The position numbers were made by a program, and so were the translations under genes. 33,326 nt of DNA from an uncultured bacterium (GTDB taxonomy: Bacteria; Bacteroidota; Bacteroidia; Bacteroidales; Muribaculaceae): assembly GCA_905214735.1 (NCBI GenBank), contig CAJMNI010000026.1, positions 1-33,326 of the forward strand, read 5' to 3'. Below, piece by piece: positions 1-6,858 of this stretch; positions within the stretch are counted from its first letter, which is position 1; each line of letters begins with the position of its first letter. The notes under the pieces are model-generated. The model did no database searches, was not told the origin of the DNA, and saw nothing but the letters and a program-made list of their open reading frames with translations.

Positions 1-107
1 CAGCCGATGTTGCTTTAAGTTGCACTTGCAAGGTGTCGTTGAATTAATGCTTACGTTTATCGAATATTATCTTCATTTATCAAAATTGTCGGAATAGATT
101 TTTGCTA

Positions 108-137
108 CAAAACTAATAAAGATTTTCAATCCTCAAA
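108..137 (-). promoter_or_regulatory. Candidate leftward promoter for a gene beyond the left edge
   Basis: On the minus strand this reads TTTG, 18 nt, TAGTTTTG, close to the Bacteroidota consensus TTTG-N19-21-TAnnTTTG. The spacer is one base short. Transcription would start near position 101 and run leftwards out of the window, so the target gene is not visible. No gene is recognisable in positions 1-197. Confidence 0.4.
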
Positions 138-197
138 ATTTGTGGATATTTTTTCGGCAGGTTTTTTCGGCGGTTGCCACGGTCGGGGCGGAATCGA

Positions 198-230
198 AGC
201 GGGGTGTATCGCCGTGCGATACACCCCGCT
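198..230. terminator. Perfect 15-bp hairpin after the secreted-protein gene
   Basis: A perfect inverted repeat has arms at 198-212 and 216-230 and a 3-nt loop. It lies 26 nt beyond the stop codon of the leftward gene ending at 257. On the minus strand the hairpin is preceded by an A-rich stretch and followed by a weak T-containing stretch; on the plus strand CTTTATTT follows. It is best read as a bidirectional-type terminator that ends the leftward transcript. Confidence 0.6.
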
Positions 231-256
231 TTATTTAGGTTGGTTGTTGGTTCAGG

Positions 257-2950
257 TTATTTCACGAGGATCTTCTCGCTCTTGTTGCCCGTCACCTTGA
301 TGTAGAGGCCGTGCTGCGGTTCAGCGACGCGGACGCCCTGGAGGTTGTAGTAGACGGGAGCTACAGCTTCGCCTTCCTCGTTGATCTCGCCATCCTCAAC
401 CTCGATATCCTCAACACCGGTAGCGATACCAATCACAAGCTCTTTGTGACGACCGTTAAGTACCCAGTCAGCATTGCGGTCGCTGCGGTCTACAGTCAGA
501 TCTGCAGTTGCAGGGTTGAGCTGAACGCCGGTTCTTGTCTTCTTCATTCCGTTAGCGGCAGAAGGACGCTGTCCGTAAGTAATCTTCCACTGGATGCATT
601 TCGATGCGTGGCTGGCGGGAACTTCGTGGAATTTGCCATCATCCTTTTTGGTAGGATAGAAACCTGTCTTCTGAGCAACGATATCTAAAAGATTATCAGA
701 TACAGAACCTGCCCACCAGGAAGTCGATGTAGGATGATATCCGAAGTCACCATACTGGAGGTCAACCCAACCGAATTCATTATTGGGGTCATCCTTCACA
801 GCCATCTGACTTCCGTCGGCAGCAAAGATCTGGAGGTTTTCAGGGTCACCATCTGCGGGAAGGCCGTAGATGCGGTATGCTACTTCAGCCACCTCGACTT
901 CTGTTGTATGAGTTGCGAACACTCTTACACCGTCGATGAAGTAAAGGTTATTGAGGAAGATAGATGTGAATGCTTTTGCACCCTCATCCTGAGCGCCGTC
1001 AATGCTGACAACGAACTTCTGGCCGGAAGGACCTTCGAGGCCGTTAGGAATCTTGATCTTCCAGTAATTGGTAAACTTAAGACCGTTAGGAAGCTCATCG
1101 CCTTCGCTACCGTCAGAGAGCACAACATGCTCCATCTTGTTATCAGTATCCGATTCTAATGTGCCATCAGACTTAACAACCCTTACAGATGAGAAATCGA
1201 GGGTGTAGTTATCGTTGTTCATAGACTCCTTGATCACATTGACCTTTCTGTCACCATTTACAGCACGGTCATCGGTTGTAGACAGATAGATATAGAAATC
1301 TTCAGGATTCTTCGGATCCTCCGGTTTAACCTCATAAGTCATGAAGATTTTCTGATCAGTAGGATTGAAATAAATCTTCACATTCTTATACAGGTTGTGG
1401 TCGAGGTGGAAGTTGGAACGGTTGCCTTTTACAGCCTGACTAACGCTATTCAGGTCAGCGACTGCTGCATCTACACTCTGATAAGCTTTGAGAGTTTCCG
1501 CCTTATAACTATCTGTAGCCGTCTCTCTGTCATACTGGTTTGCCCACTGAGCGAATGAACCTTTCCAGTTGATGACATCGCGGCCGTCATTCTTGTTCTC
1601 TTCTTTCTCTGCAGCCTTGAAGCAGCCATTGTCCTGAATGATCGTGAACTGACCCCAAAGTCTACCATTAGTTGCTGTATTCGCAAGGTCAAGAACATAC
1701 CAGTTGTCACTTCCATTGATTGTCGTCGGGATAAACTGATAATCTGCACGCACGCCATTCTCAGCTTTAGAGTAGCCGTAGCCATACTCTTTGACGTTGG
1801 TATAAGTGCCGTCGTTCATCCAGTTGTTGACGTCGCCAAGGAAATAGTATTGATTGTCGGGCTGAACGGGTTCGGTGTAGTTTGAACGGAGAACAGTCAC
1901 TTTCATCGTAGAGAAGTCAATTTCAATCGTCAGATCGCATTCAGAATTGCCGTAGTAATACTTGAAATCGTATTTACCATCACCGTCCTGAATCTTGAAA
2001 TCCAACTTTCTGCCATCACCATCTGTATAATGGTCATCGTCCTGGACGGAAGTTGACTGATAGCAAGTAAATCCGCTGTTGAAATGAAAGAAATAGTCTT
2101 TGCTTTGCTGAACTCCTTTTAATGTACATGTAAACTTGGAGCCATCCTTAGTCATGCCAACTGTCTGCCAGTTGTTGTCATATTTGTATTTGAGATCTAG
2201 ATTGTCGGGCTCGGCAATCTGACCGCCAGCTATAGTCATCTTGGCTGCAGTTGCGCTTGTGAATGTTACAGTAATGGTATAATTACCTGCTGCAAGATTC
2301 ATTCCTTTACCGTCGCTTGAAGTAATATCATATGTATTACCTGCGATAACTGTTTGGCCTCCGGATGCGTAACCATATTCACACGCATTTTCATTAGATG
2401 CGGATTTTGTTGTGAAACCAAAGTATCCGCCGCCGGTAATGTCAAGAGTATATGAATAATAGCCATTGACCACACTGCGGTTCATCTTGAAATGTGTATT
2501 ATTATTCCATGCTGAGTTTCCATTTACATTACCAAGTATGTAAAGTTCGGAAGGTCCAACAGCATATGTGCCTTCATCTTTGAAATTCCACTTATTGTTG
2601 TCACTTCCTGATGTTACCTTATCAGTTAACTTATATAAGTGCCCGTTCTGAATCTTTGCTGCCCCATTAACGGTCTGATTCGAGCCATCCCAATTTCCAT
2701 TTTTGAAAAGGTAATTGGACTCCTCAAAATCTGAGGTAAACTTCCATACATAATTTGTTCCCTGGACCTTCTCGCCCGGAAGTGTTTTATCTCCCGAACC
2801 CCACCAATAATAGAACTCAGCCTTAGACCAAGTGGAGCCGGCTGCTTCAGTGTCAAGATAGAAAGTCACAGCATTCGCAGAGAGCGCCGGCACGAGGGCG
2901 GCGAGTGCGAAGGCAGCGAAACCGGCTACCTTTTTGAATAGTTTTTTCAT
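257..2950 (-). CDS. Secreted multidomain carbohydrate-binding-like protein with C-terminal sorting-type tail
   Basis: This is an 897-residue protein with a clear Sec signal peptide: a lysine-rich N-terminus, a hydrophobic alanine/leucine core, and a likely cut after SANA near residue 27. The first mature domain (about 28-115) has an FYYWWGSG opening, a PGE segment, YLFKNG and a later SNQT, which resembles starch-binding CBM26-type modules. Two later stretches begin YILGNVNG (about 135) and YFLGDVNNW (about 370), a pattern seen in SusE/SusF-like beta-sandwich modules. The last 35 residues (YYNLQGVRV... HGLYIKV... KILVK) look like the C-terminal sorting or anchoring domain common in Bacteroidales exported proteins. 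No catalytic domain was recognised, so binding is inferred rather than enzymatic activity. The gene is transcribed divergently from the nucleotide cluster and has lower GC and different codon use. Confidence 0.75.
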   Translation of the reverse strand: MKKLFKKVAGFAAFALAALVPALSANAVTFYLDTEAAGSTWSKAEFYYWWGSGDKTLPGEKVQGTNYVWKFTSDFEESNYLFKNGNWDGSNQTVNGAAKIQNGHLYKLTDKVTSGSDNNKWNFKDEGTYAVGPSELYILGNVNGNSAWNNNTHFKMNRSVVNGYYSYTLDITGGGYFGFTTKSASNENACEYGYASGGQTVIAGNTYDITSSDGKGMNLAAGNYTITVTFTSATAAKMTIAGGQIAEPDNLDLKYKYDNNWQTVGMTKDGSKFTCTLKGVQQSKDYFFHFNSGFTCYQSTSVQDDDHYTDGDGRKLDFKIQDGDGKYDFKYYYGNSECDLTIEIDFSTMKVTVLRSNYTEPVQPDNQYYFLGDVNNWMNDGTYTNVKEYGYGYSKAENGVRADYQFIPTTINGSDNWYVLDLANTATNGRLWGQFTIIQDNGCFKAAEKEENKNDGRDVINWKGSFAQWANQYDRETATDSYKAETLKAYQSVDAAVADLNSVSQAVKGNRSNFHLDHNLYKNVKIYFNPTDQKIFMTYEVKPEDPKNPEDFYIYLSTTDDRAVNGDRKVNVIKESMNNDNYTLDFSSVRVVKSDGTLESDTDNKMEHVVLSDGSEGDELPNGLKFTNYWKIKIPNGLEGPSGQKFVVSIDGAQDEGAKAFTSIFLNNLYFIDGVRVFATHTTEVEVAEVAYRIYGLPADGDPENLQIFAADGSQMAVKDDPNNEFGWVDLQYGDFGYHPTSTSWWAGSVSDNLLDIVAQKTGFYPTKKDDGKFHEVPASHASKCIQWKITYGQRPSAANGMKKTRTGVQLNPATADLTVDRSDRNADWVLNGRHKELVIGIATGVEDIEVEDGEINEEGEAVAPVYYNLQGVRVAEPQHGLYIKVTGNKSEKILVK

Positions 2951-3218
2951 GTTGTTTTTTTAGTTATAAGTTATTGTGTTTTAAAGTTTTTCTTCTGTTG
3001 GCACAGGAGTTTTTCTCCTTTGAAGGATAACGGTAGGCTAACGGCGATGGCTCGCAAACCATTCGCAAGGCTAATTGTCGGGGCAAGCCGTTGTCTCATT
3101 CTCCCCTCGGTCCGCCTGCTCTATGATGCTTTAGCTAAGTTGAAGTTGTCCTTGTTGTGTTGAGTTTGTTACAGGTAAAGTGCCAAAAGCATAGAGTAAG
3201 CACCACTTACGGGAAAAT
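2951..3218 (-). promoter_or_regulatory. Long (about 270 nt) 5' leader of the secreted-protein gene
   Basis: If the promoter at 3224-3255 is used, the mRNA carries an unusually long leader before the ATG at 2950. It includes a small hairpin (GGAG/CTCC arms around 3005-3018), a 7-codon ORF near its 5' end, and a 42-codon ORF (3099 down to 2971) that ends 20 nt before the main start. No known riboswitch was recognised. The last 30 nt before the start are A-rich and unstructured. Confidence 0.45.
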
Positions 3219-3223
3219 CTTTG

Positions 3224-3255
3224 CAAATATAGCGCGAATTTTACTTACTTGCAAC
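3224..3255 (-). promoter_or_regulatory. Bacteroidota-type promoter for the secreted-protein gene
   Basis: The minus strand reads GTTG, 20 nt, TATATTTG, matching the -33/-7 consensus with one mismatch in the -33 box. The predicted start is near 3218. Several near-copies of TTTGCAAAT lie just upstream (3218-3275), giving an A/T-rich divergent regulatory region. Confidence 0.65.
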
Positions 3256-3343
3256 AATTTTTGCAAATTTTTTGCAATATCGCGCAAATCCCGCCCTTTA
3301 TTATATATAAGGAGTGGCGCTGACAAGCATGCCCGGGGCAAGA

Positions 3344-3484
3344 ATCTCGCGCAGGCTATATGGCCGGCCTGGTCAGGGTCTCGCGCAAAAGCGCAAAGGC
3401 GCAAAGATTTAGCTTCGCGTTGTGAGATTGTCTCAGGCCGGCTTTGCGCCTTTGCGTTCTTTGCGAGAGAACAATCATGGCTGG
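3344..3484. repeat. Palindromic intergenic repeat, copy 1
   Basis: The unit opens with ATCTCGCGC then GGCTATATGGCCGGCCT, and closes with GAGAGAACAATCATGGCTGG. Inside are G/C-rich repeats (GCGCAAAGGCGCAAAG on the left, CTTTGCGCCTTTGCG on the right) that pair into a long hairpin. A second copy follows in the same orientation 7 nt later. No open reading frame of note lies within it. It is non-coding and MITE-like or REP-like. Confidence 0.75.
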
Positions 3485-3491
3485 CGTTGAT

Positions 3492-3642
3492 ATCTCGCGC
3501 GGGCTATATGGCCGGCCTGATCAAGGGCTCGCGCAAAGGCGCAAAGACGCAAAGATTTAGCTTCGCTTCGCTCGCTTGAGAGGCTACTCAGGCCGGCTTT
3601 GCGGCTTTGCGTTCTTTGCGAGAGATAAATCATTGGGCTGGC
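3492..3642. repeat. Palindromic intergenic repeat, copy 2
   Basis: This is a second copy of the preceding unit in direct orientation, about 10 bp longer because of an extra CGCAAAGA unit and an expanded loop. It has the same ends (ATCTCGCGC with GGCTATATGGCCGGCCT, and GAGAGATAAATCATTGGGCTGG) and the same long inverted arms of repeated CGCAAAG. It ends about 40 nt before the purF promoter. Confidence 0.75.
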
Positions 3643-3643
3643 T

Positions 3644-3664
3644 CTAAAGGCCCTAAAGGCCCTA
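3644..3664 (+). repeat. Short 9-bp tandem repeat (CTAAAGGCC)
   Basis: Two exact copies of CTAAAGGCC plus a partial third lie just upstream of the purF promoter. The 9-bp period is the same as in the arrays before carA, carB and pyrF, although the unit sequence differs. Confidence 0.6.
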
Positions 3665-3681
3665 TACTCGCGCCAAACCCA

Positions 3682-3713
3682 GTTGCGCATTTCGAAAAGT
3701 TTTTGTAATTTTG
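3682..3713 (+). promoter_or_regulatory. Promoter of the purF-car-pyr gene run
   Basis: The sequence is GTTG, 20 nt, TAATTTTG, a good match to the Bacteroidota -33/-7 consensus. Only 8 nt separate the -7 box from the ATG at 3722, so the transcript would be nearly leaderless. No other consensus promoter was found between here and 15820. Confidence 0.7.
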
Positions 3714-3721
3714 CAGTCGAA

Positions 3722-5608
3722 ATGGAACCGTTGAAACATGAATGCGGCGTCGCCATGGTGAGGCTGCTTAAACCCCTTGATTATTACCGCGATAAGTACG
3801 GATCCCGCCTCTACGGTCTCAACAAGCTCTATCTCATGATGGAGAAGCAACACAACAGAGGCCAGGAGGGCGCGGGGCTCGCTTGCGTGAAAATGAACGC
3901 CGCCCCCGGCGAGGAATTTTTCTTCCGCGAACGCGCCGAAGGCGCCAACGCCATCAAGGAAATATTCGCCACCGTCCACCAACGAATTCACGACTTTTCC
4001 CCGCATATCAACGACGCCGACGACCAGTCAAGCCGTTTCTGCCCCTTTGTCGGAGAGATTTATATGGGTCATCTCCGCTATTCCACAACGGGCCGAAGCG
4101 GCATTTCTTTTGTCCACCCCTTCATGCGCCGAAGCAACTGGCGGGCGAAAAACCTCTGCATCTGCGCCAACTTCAACATGACCAACGTGGAGGAGATCTT
4201 CCGCACAATCGCCGTCAAAGGGCAGCACCCCCGCATGATCTCCGACACCTACATCCTCCTCGAGCAACTCGGCCACCGGCTCGACCGCGAGAGCGAGCGC
4301 TGCTTCAAGCAGGCCCTCGACCTCGGCCTCGCCGACACCGACATCACCGAATATATCGAGCGCAACATCGACGTGGCCCGCATCCTCGAGCAGAGCGCCG
4401 GCGTCTGGGACGGCGGCTACGTGCTCTGCGGAGTCACCGGCTCGGGCGAACTCTTCACCATGCGCGACCCCTGGGGCATCCGCCCCGCCTTCTGGTATAA
4501 GGACGACGAAGTGCTCGCAGTGGCCTCTGAGCGCCCCGTGCTCCAGACCACCTTCAACCTCCCGACCGAAGCCGTCGGCGAGATCAAGCCCGGGGAAGCC
4601 CTGCTGATGAACCGCGCCGGCGAGCTCTCCTTCCGGCAGATCCTCCCCGCCGGCCGACAGGCCGCCTGCTCCTTCGAGCGCGTCTACTTCAGCCGCGGCT
4701 CCGACCGCGACATCTACCGCGAACGCAAGCAGATGGGCATCAACCTCGTCGGGCCGATCCTCCGCGCACTCGACGGCGACACCGACAACGCCGTGTTCAG
4801 CTACATTCCCAACACGGCCGAAGCCGCCTTCTACGGTATGGTGCAGGGGCTCAACGAGCACCTCAACGCCGAGAAGGCCGCGCTGATCACCGGTGCCAAC
4901 GGCTCGCTCTCCGAGGAGCAGCTCCGCCGCATCCTCGCCCGCCGCATCCGCACCGAGAAGGTGGCCTGGAAAGACATCAAGCTGCGCACCTTCATCTCCG
5001 AAGGGGCGGAGCGCAACGACCTTGCCGCCCACGTCTACGACATCACCTACGGCTCGCTCGAGCCGGGACGCGACTCCTTAGTGGTGATCGACGACTCGAT
5101 CGTGCGCGGCACCACCCTGCGCGAAAGCATCATCCGCATCCTCGACCGCCTCGGCCCGAAGCGGATCGTGGTGGTGAGCTCGAGTCCGCAGGTGAGATAC
5201 CCCGACTACTACGGCATCGACATGGCCCGCATGGAGGAGTTCATCGCCTTCCAGGCGGCCGTGAAGCTCACGGAGCGCCGCGGCAACGCCGCGCTCCTCG
5301 ACGACGTCTACCGCCGCTGCAAGGAGCAGGAATCTCTCCCCGCCTCCGAGATAAAGAACCTCGTCAGAGAGATCTATGACCAGTTCACCGACGAAGAGAT
5401 CTCGGCGATGATCGCCGAGATGCTCCAACCGGCCGAAGTGAAGGCCGAGGTGAGAATCGTCTACCAGAGCCTTGAGGGCCACCGGGCCTCCTGCCCCGGC
5501 CACCACGGCGACTGGTATTTCTCCGGCGACTACCCGACGCCCGGCGGCCTGCGCCGCCTCAACCGAGCCTATATCGACTACTACGAAGGCCGCGGCCAAA
5601 AGCTATAA
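3722..5608 (+). CDS. purF: Amidophosphoribosyltransferase (PurF-like, 628 aa)
   Basis: It is predicted to transfer the amide nitrogen of glutamine to PRPP, giving phosphoribosylamine, the first committed purine step. The N-terminal class II glutaminase domain starts with a 7-residue propeptide before Cys8 (KHECGVA), which must be exposed by cleavage, as in Bacillus-type PurF. RGQEGAG, GHLRYSTTG and RDPWGIRPA follow. The phosphoribosyltransferase domain has the PRPP loop VIDDSIVRGTT near residue 460 and YGIDM after it. At 628 residues it is well over 100 longer than typical PurF (about 480-505), with extra sequence before the PRPP loop and at the C-terminus. The C-terminal FSGDYPT segment resembles the region that in Bacillus PurF carries iron-sulfur cysteines, but those cysteines are not evident. 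ATG 3722 is chosen over an in-frame TTG at 3683 because the TTG lies inside the -33 box. Specificity as PurF is likely but not certain, given the divergence and the car neighbours. Confidence 0.85.
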   Translation: MEPLKHECGVAMVRLLKPLDYYRDKYGSRLYGLNKLYLMMEKQHNRGQEGAGLACVKMNAAPGEEFFFRERAEGANAIKEIFATVHQRIHDFSPHINDADDQSSRFCPFVGEIYMGHLRYSTTGRSGISFVHPFMRRSNWRAKNLCICANFNMTNVEEIFRTIAVKGQHPRMISDTYILLEQLGHRLDRESERCFKQALDLGLADTDITEYIERNIDVARILEQSAGVWDGGYVLCGVTGSGELFTMRDPWGIRPAFWYKDDEVLAVASERPVLQTTFNLPTEAVGEIKPGEALLMNRAGELSFRQILPAGRQAACSFERVYFSRGSDRDIYRERKQMGINLVGPILRALDGDTDNAVFSYIPNTAEAAFYGMVQGLNEHLNAEKAALITGANGSLSEEQLRRILARRIRTEKVAWKDIKLRTFISEGAERNDLAAHVYDITYGSLEPGRDSLVVIDDSIVRGTTLRESIIRILDRLGPKRIVVVSSSPQVRYPDYYGIDMARMEEFIAFQAAVKLTERRGNAALLDDVYRRCKEQESLPASEIKNLVREIYDQFTDEEISAMIAEMLQPAEVKAEVRIVYQSLEGHRASCPGHHGDWYFSGDYPTPGGLRRLNRAYIDYYEGRGQKL

Positions 5609-5656
5609 GTCTTATAAGTCTTATAAATCTTATAAATAAATTGATAACTCCGATAA
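5603..5656 (+). repeat. 9-bp tandem repeat between purF and carA
   Basis: Four copies of CTTATAAGT/CTTATAAAT (the first one base short) run from 5603 to 5637, and the first includes the purF stop codon. A degenerate TGATAACTCCGATAA tail follows. The carA ATG is at 5664. The rest of the 55-bp gap is A/T-rich with no hairpin. Confidence 0.75.
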
Positions 5657-5663
5657 AAAAGAT

Positions 5664-6743
5664 ATGAAAGCCACATTGATTCTCGACGACGGGAGCCGTT
5701 TCGAAGGGGAATCCTTCGGTTATGAGGGAAACACTGCCGGTGAGGTAGTGTTCAACACCGCGATGACCGGCTATCCCGAGAGCCTCACCGACCCCAGCTA
5801 CGCCGGCCAGCTGATGGTGCTGACCTATCCGTTGGTGGGCAACTACGGCGTGCCGTCGGCCGACGCCGCCGAAGGCGGCATCCCGCTCTTCATGGAGAGC
5901 GACCGCATCTATCCGCAGGCCCTGATCGTGAGCGACTACAGCGAGGAGTTCTCCCACTGGAACGCCAAGGAGTCGCTTTCCGACTGGCTGAAACGTGAAA
6001 AAATCCCCGCGATCACCGGCATCGACACCCGCCGACTCACGAAGATCCTCCGCGAGCACGGCGTGATGATGGGGCGCATCGAGGTCGAGGGCGTGGAGGA
6101 GGCCACTCAGTCGGTCCCCTACGACGCCGTCAACTATGTGGCGAAGGTGAGCTGCCAACGCCCCATCCGCTATAACGCCGGCGAAGGGCGCAAACGGGTG
6201 GTGCTCGTGGACTGCGGCGCCAAGAACAATATCATCCGCTGCCTCACGCGCCGCGGCGTGGAGGTGGTGCGCGTCCCCTGGGACTACGACTTCAACGACC
6301 TCCCCTTCGACGGCCTCTTCCTCTCCAACGGCCCGGGCAACCCCGACACCTGCTCCGACACCGTCGACAACATCCGCAAGTTCATCTCCGACCCCGACGA
6401 GGTCCGTCCGCTGATGGGCATCTGCATGGGCAACCAGCTGCTGGCCAAGGCCGCCGGCGCAACCGTCTATAAGCTCAAATACGGCCACCGCTCCCACAAC
6501 CAGCCGGTGCGCATGGCCGGCACCGACCGCTGCTTCATCACCAGCCAGAACCATGGCTTCGCCGTCGACACCACGACCCTCTCCCCCGACTGGGAGGCCT
6601 ATTTCACCAACATGAACGACGGCAGCAACGAGGGCATCCGCCACAAGTCGAAGCCCTGGTTCTCCTCGCAGTTCCATCCCGAAGCCTCCGGAGGCCCCGT
6701 AGACACCGAATTCCTCTTCGACGACTTCATCAGCAAACTCTGA
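5664..6743 (+). CDS. carA: Carbamoyl-phosphate synthase small (glutaminase) subunit
   Basis: CarA hydrolyses glutamine and channels ammonia to CarB for carbamoyl phosphate, which feeds pyrimidines and arginine. The 359-residue length is normal. The N-terminal CarA domain (about 1-135, GEVVFNTAMTGYPESLTDPSY) is followed by a class I glutaminase domain. This has the oxyanion region SNGPGNP, nucleophile Cys254 in GICMGNQ (Asn where His is usual) and the catalytic pair His338 and Glu340 in FHPEAS. The start is well supported by MKATLILDDGS. carB follows after a 115-bp gap filled by a repeat array. No promoter was found in front, so it is probably cotranscribed with purF. Confidence 0.97.
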   Translation: MKATLILDDGSRFEGESFGYEGNTAGEVVFNTAMTGYPESLTDPSYAGQLMVLTYPLVGNYGVPSADAAEGGIPLFMESDRIYPQALIVSDYSEEFSHWNAKESLSDWLKREKIPAITGIDTRRLTKILREHGVMMGRIEVEGVEEATQSVPYDAVNYVAKVSCQRPIRYNAGEGRKRVVLVDCGAKNNIIRCLTRRGVEVVRVPWDYDFNDLPFDGLFLSNGPGNPDTCSDTVDNIRKFISDPDEVRPLMGICMGNQLLAKAAGATVYKLKYGHRSHNQPVRMAGTDRCFITSQNHGFAVDTTTLSPDWEAYFTNMNDGSNEGIRHKSKPWFSSQFHPEASGGPVDTEFLFDDFISKL

Positions 6744-6783
6744 TAAGTCAGAAGGCAGAGTTATAAGTTATTAGGTTTACTAA

Positions 6784-6854
6784 AACTCCGATAACTCCGA
6801 TAACTCTGATAATTCCGATAACTCTGAGATTCCGATAATTCCGATAATTCCGAT
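6784..6854 (+). repeat. 9-bp tandem array before carB (8 copies)
   Basis: Eight units of consensus AA(C/T)TC(C/T)GAT run to 4 nt before the carB ATG. One unit is 8 bp. The last two are AATTCCGAT, identical in phase to the end of the array before pyrF. The preceding 6744-6783 is A/T-rich with no other feature. Confidence 0.85.
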
Positions 6855-6858
6855 ATAA

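Noticed and set aside
2971..3099. 42-codon leftward ORF in the secreted-protein leader as a confirmed gene
   Set aside because: No family resemblance or independent start signal was seen; it is reported as an observation rather than annotated as a gene.
3157..3579. Plus-strand frame of 140 codons across the palindromic repeats
   Set aside because: It consists of repeat DNA, with a mirrored frame on the other strand, as expected for palindromes with no coding role.
3683..3721. TTG at 3683 as the purF start codon
   Set aside because: It lies inside the -33 promoter box, so it would not be transcribed from that promoter, and ATG 3722 gives the family-like short propeptide.
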